DNA of 30,647 bases, from the NCBI GenBank assembly GCA_003695215.1, contig RFIM01000017.1:1-30647 (forward strand), in the 5' to 3' direction. Source of the DNA: Chloroflexota bacterium. GTDB taxonomy: Bacteria; Chloroflexota; Anaerolineae; Aggregatilineales; UBA2796. Positions 6,033 through 13,989 of the stretch are shown piece by piece. The notes under the pieces were generated by a model. It saw only the letters and a list, made by a program, of their open reading frames with translations, was not told where the DNA came from and ran no database searches. Within the stretch, counting starts at the first letter, position 1. The number at the start of each line of letters is the position of its first letter. Made by a program: the position numbers and the translations under genes.

Positions 6033-9029
6033 ATGCAGAGGATTTCTCGTCAGGAAGTGCTGAACATCGCCTTTGCGCAGGTGCTACATGCCGAGAACAT
6101 CGTCACGGCGCCTGAGATCATCCTCAAAGCTGACGGTCGACGCCATCTGCCTGATGTCATTGTTGAGTACCGCTTTTTGCAGCTTGTGATCGAAGGCGAG
6201 GTCGCCGATCAGCCCGAGGCGGATGCCAAGGCTTACCAAGCGGCGCGGCGCCGCCTTGAGGAAGGCATCGGGCACATTGCCGTTGGTGTAATCTATCCTG
6301 CAGCGCTGCGCGATGTGCCTTTCACGCGCCTTTCGCGAGAATTCCACAGCTTGCGTTTGCGCTACGCAGTGCTGACGCCTTCTAGGCTGGCGCCGAACTT
6401 CAACGAAGGCGCGCTCAGCGATTTTCGGGACGCGCTTGAGAATGCTTACCAAGTCTTGCTGCGCGAAGATGAAGTCAGCGAGGCTGTGGCCATCATTGAA
6501 GCCGCTGTGGAGGAATTTGCTGCATTTGCGGCGCGTTTCCAGGCGCGCCTGCCCGAGATCGCTGCGGCCTTGGAGATACCCTACCAGCCCAAGCCAAGCC
6601 GCCGCCGAAAGCCTGCGCCTGAGGCTGAAGAAGATGCCTCTGAGGCCGAGACACATACTCAAGTGCGCTCGGAGCAGGAACACTTTGCAGGCGTCAGCCG
6701 CATTGCAGGCTTGGTCGTGCTGAACGCGCTGATCTTCCAGGAGATACTGTCGCAGCACAAGCAGAGCGTCAAGAACCTCAGGCAGGCGTTGGCAGAGCGG
6801 CCGCTGCTGACGACGCTGGCACAGCATTGGCAAAACATCATCGTTGAGATTGACTATTATCCGATCTTTCACCTTGCGGCGCGCGTTTTGGAGAAGTTGC
6901 CCACTTCGCCTGAAGTTGTCGAGCTTTTTGAGAAGCTCGCCCGATCGGCAGAGCGCATTGTGGAGAAGCGCGCTGCGCTCCAGCATGACCTGATGGGCCG
7001 CGTCTATCATCGCTTGCTCTCACAGGCGAAGTTTCTAGGCACTTACTACACTAGCGTGCCTGCGGCTGTGCTGCTGCTGAAGTTGGCGCTCAATCCCAAG
7101 CGTTGGCAGGTAGATTGGAGCGACTTCGATCAGGTGCGCCAATTTCGCGTTGCCGACCTGGCCTGTGGCACGGGCACGCTGTTGATGGCAGCCGCGGACG
7201 CCATCACCAGCAATCATGTGAACGTCAGTGCTACCAAAGGCGTGTCATCGCACCGTTCGGCCTTACAGCGCGCCTTAGCCGAAGAAATAATCTATGGCTA
7301 CGATGTGCTCGCCTCAGCGGTTCACCTGACCGCTTCAACGTTGGCGCTGCGAGCGCCTGAACAGACATTCGATCGCATGAATCTGTTCGCCTTGCCGCTT
7401 GGCGGTGAGAACATGCAGCTGGGCAGCTTGGAGTTCGCCAACGCCTTCCAGATTGTTCTGCAACAGGATATGTTCGGAAGCGCCCTGCAAGTGGCAGGCA
7501 GCGGCGATGAGGTGGTCTATCAGGCGCCGCTGCCCAAGCTGGACTTGTGCGTGATGAATCCGCCCTTTGTGCGCAGCGGTGGCGATAATTTGCTCTTCGG
7601 CAGCCTGCCTGATTCGCTGCGCAGCAGGATGCAACAGCGGCTGCAGCGCTTGATCCAGCAGCGCAACCTATCGGCGAGCATAACAGCGGGCTTGGGCGCG
7701 CTCTTCGTGGCTGTTGCGCACCCGTATATCAAAGAGGGCGGGCGGATCGCGCTGGTCTTGCCGAAGGCGTTGCTCTCGGGCATAGCTTGGGAAAAAACGC
7801 GCCAATTGATCAATCAGCACTACCGCCTGGAATATCTCGTGGTCAGCCATGACCCTGAGAAGTGGAATTTTTCCGAGAGCACGGATTTGAGTGAAGTGCT
7901 GCTGATCGCGCGCAAGATCACCAATGATGAGAGCGGAATGCCTGAAGGCGAACGCCCTGAGCTGTACGATATTCCCAAGCGCAGCAATGGCACGCCCAGC
8001 ATCTTCACCTTGCGGCGCAATCCGCTTGGCAAGGAACATTTTCCAGGGATGATCGCCATCAACCTGCGTCGCAATTTCTTAAACGTGCTCGAAGCACTCA
8101 CTGTAGCTAAGGAAGTTGTGTATAGGGATCATCCTAACTTGCTGGATGGACAAGGCGGGACAATCATCTCATATGGCGAGACTGAAATGGCAGAGACCTT
8201 TCTCGTGCCGTATCAAGTGGCTTCAGAAGACTGGATGTTGCCTTGCGCCTTTGCTCAGGTCGAGTTGGCACGGGCAGCTTACCACTTGTTGAGAGGCGAA
8301 GTGTGGGTGCCTGGCGCAAGACGACGCAGTCCGATTAGGCTATGTGCACTTAGTGAACTTGGCACTCTTGGGCCAGATAGTCGCGATGTTCACGATGGCT
8401 TTGAGCTAAGCCGCGTCAGGACAGTCTATCCCGCTTTCTGGGGACATACAGCCACCGAAGTAGTCAGCATTGCCCAGGCACCTAATTGCTACCTCAGACC
8501 GCGCCCGCATGCTCAACCGAAGCGCCCTTTGCGGCTCGCTGACGATCTATTCCCACGTGCAGGGCGCTTGCTGCTGGGCGCGAGGATGTGGCTCAACACG
8601 CAGCGACTATTCGCAGTTCGCGTCTCAGAGCCAGTCCTTTCCAACGTCTGGTGGAGTTTCCAACTCAAGGAACTGAATGAGCAGCACGAAAAAGCCCTGG
8701 CAGTCTGGTTGAACAGCACACTGCATACTATCATAGTGTTAACAAAGCGCGTTGAGACACGGGGCGCCTGGGTCAAATTCAACAAGCCAACTCTTGAAGC
8801 GTTGCCTGTCCTAGATATGAGCCTTTTGACCAAAAGACAGCTGAGCAAGCTTGCTGAAGCATACGATAGGCTGAGCCATGAAATGCTCTTGCCTTTCCCA
8901 GAGATGGAAAATGATCCGACGCGCGCGGCCATTGACGCGGCGCTCAGCGAAGCACTTGGTTTGCCCGATTTGAGAGGCTTGCGCATTTTGCTCGGGCAAG
9001 AGCCAGTGATCTGTTTGAAGCAGCTGTGA
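6033..9029 (+). CDS. Single-chain PD-(D/E)xK-like nuclease and N6-adenine DNA methyltransferase (type IIG-like)
   Basis: From ATG 6033 (GGAG 8 nt upstream) the protein has 998 aa. The N-terminus holds PDVIVEYRFLQLVIEGEV (D41, E54, E56), which resembles a PD-(D/E)xK nuclease core with Glu in place of the usual Lys. Residues about 150-340 are mostly helical. The methyltransferase core follows: motif I DLACGTG at 375-381 and catalytic motif IV NPPF at 509-512, the signature of N6-adenine (gamma-class) enzymes. After about residue 690 comes a target-recognition-like region with HsdS-type helical spacers (FQLKELNEQHEKALAVWLNSTL, LSKLAEAYDRL). Such fused enzymes cut and modify DNA with one polypeptide; the target sequence cannot be read from the protein. 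No separate hsdR, hsdM or hsdS lies nearby. An orphan methylase or a BREX/DISARM-like methylase is the alternative. Confidence 0.82.
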   Translation: MQRISRQEVLNIAFAQVLHAENIVTAPEIILKADGRRHLPDVIVEYRFLQLVIEGEVADQPEADAKAYQAARRRLEEGIGHIAVGVIYPAALRDVPFTRLSREFHSLRLRYAVLTPSRLAPNFNEGALSDFRDALENAYQVLLREDEVSEAVAIIEAAVEEFAAFAARFQARLPEIAAALEIPYQPKPSRRRKPAPEAEEDASEAETHTQVRSEQEHFAGVSRIAGLVVLNALIFQEILSQHKQSVKNLRQALAERPLLTTLAQHWQNIIVEIDYYPIFHLAARVLEKLPTSPEVVELFEKLARSAERIVEKRAALQHDLMGRVYHRLLSQAKFLGTYYTSVPAAVLLLKLALNPKRWQVDWSDFDQVRQFRVADLACGTGTLLMAAADAITSNHVNVSATKGVSSHRSALQRALAEEIIYGYDVLASAVHLTASTLALRAPEQTFDRMNLFALPLGGENMQLGSLEFANAFQIVLQQDMFGSALQVAGSGDEVVYQAPLPKLDLCVMNPPFVRSGGDNLLFGSLPDSLRSRMQQRLQRLIQQRNLSASITAGLGALFVAVAHPYIKEGGRIALVLPKALLSGIAWEKTRQLINQHYRLEYLVVSHDPEKWNFSESTDLSEVLLIARKITNDESGMPEGERPELYDIPKRSNGTPSIFTLRRNPLGKEHFPGMIAINLRRNFLNVLEALTVAKEVVYRDHPNLLDGQGGTIISYGETEMAETFLVPYQVASEDWMLPCAFAQVELARAAYHLLRGEVWVPGARRRSPIRLCALSELGTLGPDSRDVHDGFELSRVRTVYPAFWGHTATEVVSIAQAPNCYLRPRPHAQPKRPLRLADDLFPRAGRLLLGARMWLNTQRLFAVRVSEPVLSNVWWSFQLKELNEQHEKALAVWLNSTLHTIIVLTKRVETRGAWVKFNKPTLEALPVLDMSLLTKRQLSKLAEAYDRLSHEMLLPFPEMENDPTRAAIDAALSEALGLPDLRGLRILLGQEPVICLKQL

Positions 9030-9064
9030 GCGGCGCAAAGCGCGTTAAGTGCAGCACAACGCCC

Positions 9065-9094
9065 TTGATACACAGGGCGCACGGCGAGTATACT
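9065..9094 (+). promoter_or_regulatory. Sigma70-type promoter for the membrane protein/oxidoreductase pair
   Basis: TTGATA (9065-9070), 18 nt, then TATACT (9089-9094). The start point falls near 9101, so the frame's upstream TTG at 9102 is unlikely to be used and ATG 9132 is preferred. The -35 lies in the loop of a small 6-bp hairpin (9060-9065 with 9074-9079). Confidence 0.55.
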
Positions 9095-9131
9095 TGCCGA
9101 GTTGCCAACGGAAATAGATGACGGAGCTTTC

Positions 9132-10181
9132 ATGCGGCGTTGGATCGTGCTGGCGCTCGGCATCGCGGTGAGCGCAGTTTTTTTGTACTTCGGCCTGCAA
9201 GGCGTGCAGCTGGAAGAAGTGGCGCGCCGTATCGTCGGCGCAGACTTGCTTTGGCTGCTGCCGAGCGTGGCGATTTATTTCCTAGCCGTCTGGGGCAGGA
9301 CGTGGCGCTGGCACTACCTGCTGCGTCCGATGAAACGCGTCTCGTTGCGGGCGCTCTTCCCGATTGTGGTGATCGGCTACATGGGCAATAACGTCTATCC
9401 CTTCCGCGCCGGCGAGGTCATTCGCGCCTACGTGCTGAAGCGCAATGCGCAGGTCAGCTTGACGGGCAGCCTGGCCACGATTGTGGTGGAACGCATTTTT
9501 GACGGCCTAGTGATGCTGATCTTCGTCTTTGCGGCATTGCCTTTCGCGCCAATCGAAGCCGATTGGCTGCGCACCGTGGTCATCTTCGGCACGCTCTTCT
9601 TCTTCGGCGCCTTGACGATCTTCTTGGCGCTTGCGGCACGCCCTGCCTACACGCAGCGCCTGGCACACGGCGCCATCAGCCGCGTGCTGCCCGCTAAAGC
9701 GCACGCGCCGCTGCTCGGCTTGATCGATCACTTCCTGGATGGCTTGAAGAGCCTGCGCAGCCCGCGCGATCTGCTGATGACGCTGATCACCTCGGTCTTC
9801 ATCTGGCTGACTGAGACGACCAAATATTGGTTCGTGATGCACGCCTTCAACTTTCAGGTCAGCTTTTTCGTGCTGATGATCATGACCGCTGTGGTCAACT
9901 TGGCGACGACTTTGCCTGCAGCACCAGGCTATATCGGCACCTTCCACACGCCCGGCATCCTAGTGCTAGAGACCTTCCGCGTCAATAGCGAGGTCGCGGC
10001 TAGCTACACGATTGTGCTGCACGCCGCGCTGTGGTTGCCGATCACGCTGCTCGGATTCTTTTACTTGATCCGCGAGGGCTTGTCGTGGCGCTCCTTTGAG
10101 GAAGCTGCCAAAGCGGCTGAGGCGGCCAAGCGCGGCGCCGAGTCAGTTGAGGCTGTGGACGCAGGCGAGGTGCGCGTATGA
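9132..10181 (+). CDS. LPG_synthase_TM-family integral membrane protein
   Basis: The protein has 349 aa from ATG 9132 (GGAG at 9123-9126). About eight hydrophobic segments are visible, starting with WIVLALGIAVSAVFLYFGLQG. The family marks GYMGNNVYPFRAGEVIRAYVL and LATIVVERIFDGLVMLIF are those of the lysylphosphatidylglycerol synthase transmembrane family (YbhN/UPF0104 type), near PAAPGYIGTFHTPGILVL at the end. The soluble synthetase domain of MprF is absent, so lysinylation of lipids is not implied; many members are thought to handle lipid or lipid-linked intermediates. The C-terminus is a charged Ala/Glu-rich tail. It overlaps the next gene by ATGA, which points to a shared function. Confidence 0.8.
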   Translation: MRRWIVLALGIAVSAVFLYFGLQGVQLEEVARRIVGADLLWLLPSVAIYFLAVWGRTWRWHYLLRPMKRVSLRALFPIVVIGYMGNNVYPFRAGEVIRAYVLKRNAQVSLTGSLATIVVERIFDGLVMLIFVFAALPFAPIEADWLRTVVIFGTLFFFGALTIFLALAARPAYTQRLAHGAISRVLPAKAHAPLLGLIDHFLDGLKSLRSPRDLLMTLITSVFIWLTETTKYWFVMHAFNFQVSFFVLMIMTAVVNLATTLPAAPGYIGTFHTPGILVLETFRVNSEVAASYTIVLHAALWLPITLLGFFYLIREGLSWRSFEEAAKAAEAAKRGAESVEAVDAGEVRV

Positions 10182-11491
10182 GGCGTGTGGCGATCGTCGG
10201 CGCAGGCGCAGCCGGCTTAGCGGCCGCTTGGGATCTCGCCAAGGCGGGCTATGCTGTCACTATCTATGAGGCCGCCGAGCGCGTCGGCGGCTTGGCGGGC
10301 GGTTTCCGCGACGAGGGCTGGGCCTGGTGGCTAGAGAAGTTCTACCATCATTGGTTCGAATCAGACAAGGCGATTCTCGAGCTGATGACAGAACTCGGCT
10401 TGCGCGATCAGGTGATCTTCCCACGCCCAAAGACTTCGATGTGGTCACACGGAAGGCCTTACCTGTTCGACAATCCGCGCGCGATGCTGCTCTTCCCGCA
10501 CCTGCCGCTGCTTCCCAAGCTGCGCTTCGGCCTGGTCGGCTTGTATTTGCGGCTGAGCAAAAATTGGCAGGCGCTGGAAGGCTACACGGCTGATGAATGG
10601 CTGCAGCGCGCCATGGGCAAGCGCGCCTATCGCGATCTATGGCGCCCGATGCTGATCGGCAAATTTGGCGCGCTCTACGATCAGGTCACTATGGCCTGGT
10701 TCTGGGCGCGCATTCACACGCGCACAGTGCGGCTAGGCACTTACATCGGCGGCTTCCAAGCCTTTCTGGATGCCTTTGCCGAGAAATTGTGCCAGCGCGG
10801 CGTCCAGATCGCGCTTAACACGCCGATTCAGGCCGTGCAGCACGGCTCAGACGGCGTGGAGGTCATAGCGCAGGGCGCGCGCGCACACTACGATGCGCTG
10901 ATCAGCACGGCCTCGCCTATGCTCACGCTCAAACTGATTCCGCAGCTAGAAGCAGCGACGGCCTACGCACAAAAAATGCGCGCGCTGCGCCACATGGGCG
11001 CTGTAGTCGTGATCTTCGCCTTGCGCCATCAACTGCTGACCGACGGCACCTACTGGCTGAACTTGCCCGCCAGCAGCCCTGATAAGGCACAAAGCGAGTT
11101 TCCGTTCGTGGCGCTGTGCGAGCATACCAACTTTGTCAGCCGCGCTTACTTCAATGGCGATCATCTAATCTATTGCGGCGAGTATGTGCAGCCCGATCAC
11201 GCCTACCTGCGCATGCCTGAAGCCGATCTCGCCGATGTGTTCATGAGCGCGCTTAAGACCTTCAATCCGCGCTTCACGCCCGAGTGGATTCGCAAGCGCT
11301 GGGTATTTCGGACGCCCTACGCTCAGCCGATCCCGTTTGTCAACCATTCGCAGAACATCCCACCTTTGCAGACGCCGCTCAAGGGCATTTTTATGGCCAA
11401 CATGAGCCAGGTCTACCCATGGGATCGTGGCACTAATTATGCTGTGATGCTCGGGCGCGAAGTGGCCGCGCTGTTGCAAAAAACGGTCTAG
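10178..11491 (+). CDS. FAD-dependent oxidoreductase, amine-oxidase/protoporphyrinogen-oxidase-like
   Basis: The protein has 437 aa. The N-terminal Rossmann motif VAIVGAGAAGLAAAWDLAKAG, followed by the acidic residue of IYEA and then RVGGLAGGF, binds FAD. This is the layout of the amino-oxidase superfamily (amine oxidases, HemY, phytoene desaturases, UDP-galactopyranose mutase). Features such as EKFYHHWFESD and a closing GIFMANMSQVYPWDRGTNYAVMLGREVA occur in a subgroup often found beside glycosyltransferases or lipid-carrier genes. The substrate is unknown. Translation is coupled (ATGA) to the upstream membrane protein, so a joint step on a membrane lipid or polyprenyl-linked substrate is plausible. 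The 3' end overlaps the end of deoC by 4 bp on the opposite strand. Confidence 0.8.
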   Translation: MRRVAIVGAGAAGLAAAWDLAKAGYAVTIYEAAERVGGLAGGFRDEGWAWWLEKFYHHWFESDKAILELMTELGLRDQVIFPRPKTSMWSHGRPYLFDNPRAMLLFPHLPLLPKLRFGLVGLYLRLSKNWQALEGYTADEWLQRAMGKRAYRDLWRPMLIGKFGALYDQVTMAWFWARIHTRTVRLGTYIGGFQAFLDAFAEKLCQRGVQIALNTPIQAVQHGSDGVEVIAQGARAHYDALISTASPMLTLKLIPQLEAATAYAQKMRALRHMGAVVVIFALRHQLLTDGTYWLNLPASSPDKAQSEFPFVALCEHTNFVSRAYFNGDHLIYCGEYVQPDHAYLRMPEADLADVFMSALKTFNPRFTPEWIRKRWVFRTPYAQPIPFVNHSQNIPPLQTPLKGIFMANMSQVYPWDRGTNYAVMLGREVAALLQKTV

Positions 11492-12480
11492 GGCATCGGA
11501 TGCCGATGCGCCGCCGAATAGCGCCCTGTGGCATAGTGCCAGAGCTGACGCTCGATATCGGTCAGCAGCGCGCTAGCGCCGATGCGGAAGAGCTCAGGCG
11601 TCAGCCAAGCATCGCCCAGCTCTTCCTTGATCAGGATCAGCCAATCGAGCGCTTGCTTGGCTGTGCGAATGCCGCCTGCAGGCTTGAAGCCGACGCGATA
11701 GCCCGTGCGCTCGTGATACTCACGGATAGCGCGCGCCATCACCAAGCCGAAAGGCAAGGTCGCGTTGATAGCTTCTTTGCCTGTGGACGTTTTGATGAAA
11801 TCGGCGCCTGCCATCATGGCAACCAAGCTCGCCTGAGCGACATGGCGCAGCGTGCCGAGCTCGCCGACTGCCAAGATGACTTTCATGTGCGCCTTGCCAC
11901 AAGCTGCACGGAAAGCGCGCACCTCATCGTAAAGCGCTTGCCAATCGCCGCGCAAGACGTGCGCGCGCGAGATGACCACGTCGATCTCTGCTGCGCCTGC
12001 AGCCACAGACTCGCGGATTTCTTCCAACTTCAAGCGCAAGGGAATCTGCGCTGCAGGAAACCCTGTGGAGACGGCTGCCACAGGGATGCGTGTGCCGCGC
12101 AGGGCTTCAACTGCCACTTGGATCAGGTTATGATAGACGCACACAGCGCCGACCTGCACAGGCAAGTGCGCCGCGCCCAGGGCTTCTAGCAGATCGGCGC
12201 GCACAGGCTGACGCGCCTTGGCGCACAGCCGCTGAACGTTGCTCGGTGTATCATCGCCGCTGAGCGTGGTCAAATCGAGGAAAGTGATGGCGCGCAGCAG
12301 CCAGGCTGCTTGCCAGACTTGCTTGACAGTGCGGCGCGTGATCAGGGTAGCGGCGCGGCGCTCAACGGCGCTTTTATTGATGCGCACGCTCTCGATCCAG
12401 CCCAAGTCCAGCGGCAAACCGTCATTGCGCGGCAGCGGATCGTGCGCTAGCGTTGGCGTGCGCAGCAGCGGATCGGTCAT
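11488..12480 (-). CDS. deoC: Deoxyribose-phosphate aldolase
   Basis: DeoC splits 2-deoxyribose 5-phosphate into glyceraldehyde 3-phosphate and acetaldehyde, ending deoxynucleoside breakdown. With ATG 12480 the protein has 330 aa, longer than the short 220-aa bacterial form, with about 90 extra N-terminal residues as in the longer class. The active-site set is present: the Asp of AAEIDVVI, the Schiff-base Lys in FIKTSTGKE, and the second Lys in GFKPAGGIRT. The frame extends to a TTG at 12507, but the ATG with GAGGAG upstream is preferred. No other nucleoside-catabolism gene is adjacent. Transcription is divergent from galT. Confidence 0.92.
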   Translation of the reverse strand: MTDPLLRTPTLAHDPLPRNDGLPLDLGWIESVRINKSAVERRAATLITRRTVKQVWQAAWLLRAITFLDLTTLSGDDTPSNVQRLCAKARQPVRADLLEALGAAHLPVQVGAVCVYHNLIQVAVEALRGTRIPVAAVSTGFPAAQIPLRLKLEEIRESVAAGAAEIDVVISRAHVLRGDWQALYDEVRAFRAACGKAHMKVILAVGELGTLRHVAQASLVAMMAGADFIKTSTGKEAINATLPFGLVMARAIREYHERTGYRVGFKPAGGIRTAKQALDWLILIKEELGDAWLTPELFRIGASALLTDIERQLWHYATGRYSAAHRHPMP

Positions 12481-12518
12481 GGCGCGTGAAGCTCTCCTCA
12501 AAGGCAAAAGATATCACT

Positions 12519-12549
12519 AGTATAGCGCATCTGGCAGCTGTGCTATAAT
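12519..12549. promoter_or_regulatory. Back-to-back overlapping promoters for deoC (-) and galT (+)
   Basis: The plus-strand extended -10 TGCTATAAT (TATAAT 12544-12549) serves galT. The minus-strand -10 TATACT (12524-12519) serves deoC. The -35 region of each overlaps the -10 of the other, so RNA polymerase can occupy only one at a time. Neither -35 is close to consensus. Confidence 0.5.
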
Positions 12550-12582
12550 CAGCGGCGCGCAGCGCACACAAGGCAGTGACTG

Positions 12583-13626
12583 ATGAGCTTTTCGCTTAAC
12601 GATCATCCGCACCGACGCTACAATCCACTCACGCGCGAGTGGGTGCTGGTCTCGCCGCACCGCACTAAGCGCCCTTGGCAAGGGCAAGTTGAGGCGCCGC
12701 CTCTCGAGACGCGCCCTGAATACGATCCTGAGTGCTATCTGTGCCCGAACAATGTGCGCGCCAACGGTGAACGAAATCCGAACTATAGCAGCACTTATGT
12801 CTTCACCAACGATTTTCCGGCGCTCCTGCCTGAGACGCCTGAAGGCGTCTATGCGCCACATCCGTTGCTGCGCGCCGAATCCGAGCGCGGCACAGCGCGC
12901 GTGGTGTGCTTCTCGCCACGCCATGACCTGACGCTGGCTGAGATGGAGCCTTCGGCCATCCGCCTTGTGGTGGACGAGTGGTGCAGGCAATATGAAGAAC
13001 TAGGCGCCATACCGAACATCGGCTATGTGCTGGTCTTCGAGAATCGCGGCGCGATGATGGGCGCTTCCAATCCGCATCCGCACGGGCAAATCTGGGCGAG
13101 CGAGCATCTGCCGCAGCAAATCCTGCTGGAAGATGCAGCGCAGCGCGACTATTGGCAAACGCATGGGCGCTCGCTCTTGGCGGATTACCTGGACGTTGAG
13201 CTGCGCTCAGGCGAGCGCCTGATTCACGTCAACGCGCACTTCGCTGTGCTTGTGCCCTTCTGGGCAGTCTGGCCCTTTGAGACCATGCTGATCAGTCGGC
13301 GGCATGTTGGCGCCATGACCGACCTGAGCCTGGCTGAGCGCGATAGCCTGGCTGAGGCGCTGCACGCGCTGACAGTGCGCTACGATAACCTGTTCCGCAT
13401 CGCTTTTCCCTACTCAGCGGGCTTTCACGTCCGCCCGACTATGGCAGGCGATTGGCAGCATTGGCACTTTCACGCACATTTTTATCCGCCGTTGTTGCGC
13501 TCTGCCACTGTGCGCAAGTTTTTGGTCGGCTATGAGATGCTCGGCACGCCACAGCGCGATATCACGCCTGAGCAAGCTGCCGAGCGCCTGCGCAGCCTGC
13601 CCGACGTCCACTATCGGAAAATGTAG
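12583..13626 (+). CDS. galT: Galactose-1-phosphate uridylyltransferase
   Basis: GalT swaps UMP between UDP-glucose and galactose 1-phosphate in the Leloir pathway, in the cytoplasm. The protein has 347 aa, the usual length. It carries RRYNPLTREWVLVSPHRTKRPWQG at the N-terminus, the metal-site cysteines C52 and C55 (CYLCPNN), and the active-site HPHGQ near residues 165-169, where the second His is the nucleophile. The C-terminal half has the matching HIT-like domain (FHVRPTMAGDWQHWHFHAHFYPP). No galK, galE or galM is next to it. Its leader carries a good extended -10 at 12541-12549. Confidence 0.95.
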   Translation: MSFSLNDHPHRRYNPLTREWVLVSPHRTKRPWQGQVEAPPLETRPEYDPECYLCPNNVRANGERNPNYSSTYVFTNDFPALLPETPEGVYAPHPLLRAESERGTARVVCFSPRHDLTLAEMEPSAIRLVVDEWCRQYEELGAIPNIGYVLVFENRGAMMGASNPHPHGQIWASEHLPQQILLEDAAQRDYWQTHGRSLLADYLDVELRSGERLIHVNAHFAVLVPFWAVWPFETMLISRRHVGAMTDLSLAERDSLAEALHALTVRYDNLFRIAFPYSAGFHVRPTMAGDWQHWHFHAHFYPPLLRSATVRKFLVGYEMLGTPQRDITPEQAAERLRSLPDVHYRKM

Positions 13627-13719
13627 AGAATTGTTAAAGCACAACGCTTGCCAAGCGCGCTAAAATTAGCGCATCAGCTATGATGAACTCAGTCGCTTGC
13701 CAAGGAGATGGAACTGCGC

Positions 13720-13983
13720 ATGTCGGACGCTTTTGAGGCACTCAAGGCAAAACTCGCTCAGACAGGCACGTTGACCGATGAGGAAATCGCCTCAGCTGAC
13801 CTGACTGAGGAACAGAAGCTCTGGTTGAATGCCGAACGCTATGCCAAGCAACGCGATACAAGCGAGACAGTGACGCTAGAACAGTACCTTGAAGCTAGCA
13901 AAGTGCTGGATAGCGCGCCTGAAGGCAGCCCAGAGTACGAAGCGGCGCTGAAGATCGTCGAGCGCTACGAGCAGCAAGCCTGA
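13720..13983 (+). CDS. Small acidic helical protein of unknown function
   Basis: The protein has 87 aa from ATG 13720. An in-frame ATG at 13708 directly abuts AAGGAG (13702-13707) and is too close to be used. The protein is rich in Glu, Ala and Leu, has no membrane segment, Cys or His, and is predicted helical (FEALKAKLAQTGTLTDEEIA, LTEEQKLWLNAERYAKQRD, YEAALKIVERYEQQA). No family was recognised. It stands alone between galT and a convergent SDR gene. Upstream, GCGCTA and TAGCGC (13657-13662 and 13667-13672) form an inverted repeat around AAAT that overlaps a TAAAAT -10-like box. Confidence 0.65.
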   Translation: MSDAFEALKAKLAQTGTLTDEEIASADLTEEQKLWLNAERYAKQRDTSETVTLEQYLEASKVLDSAPEGSPEYEAALKIVERYEQQA

Positions 13984-13989
13984 GCGCGC

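Noticed and set aside
6084..7010. A 308-aa minus-strand frame inside the methylase gene
   Set aside because: Antisense shadow caused by GC-rich codons; the plus strand encodes clear nuclease and methylase motifs.
9060..9079. 6-bp hairpin after the methylase as its terminator
   Set aside because: Short stem with 8-nt loop, no T-run, and its loop holds the -35 of the next promoter; better read as chance or as a regulatory element.
8513..9163. A 216-aa minus-strand frame across the methylase end and the next gene's start
   Set aside because: Ser-rich translation without motifs, covering two real genes and their promoter.
10042..10242. Ala/Pro-rich short minus-strand frame near the oxidoreductase start
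   Set aside because: Shadow of the Ala/Glu-rich tail of the membrane protein and the FAD motif of the next gene.
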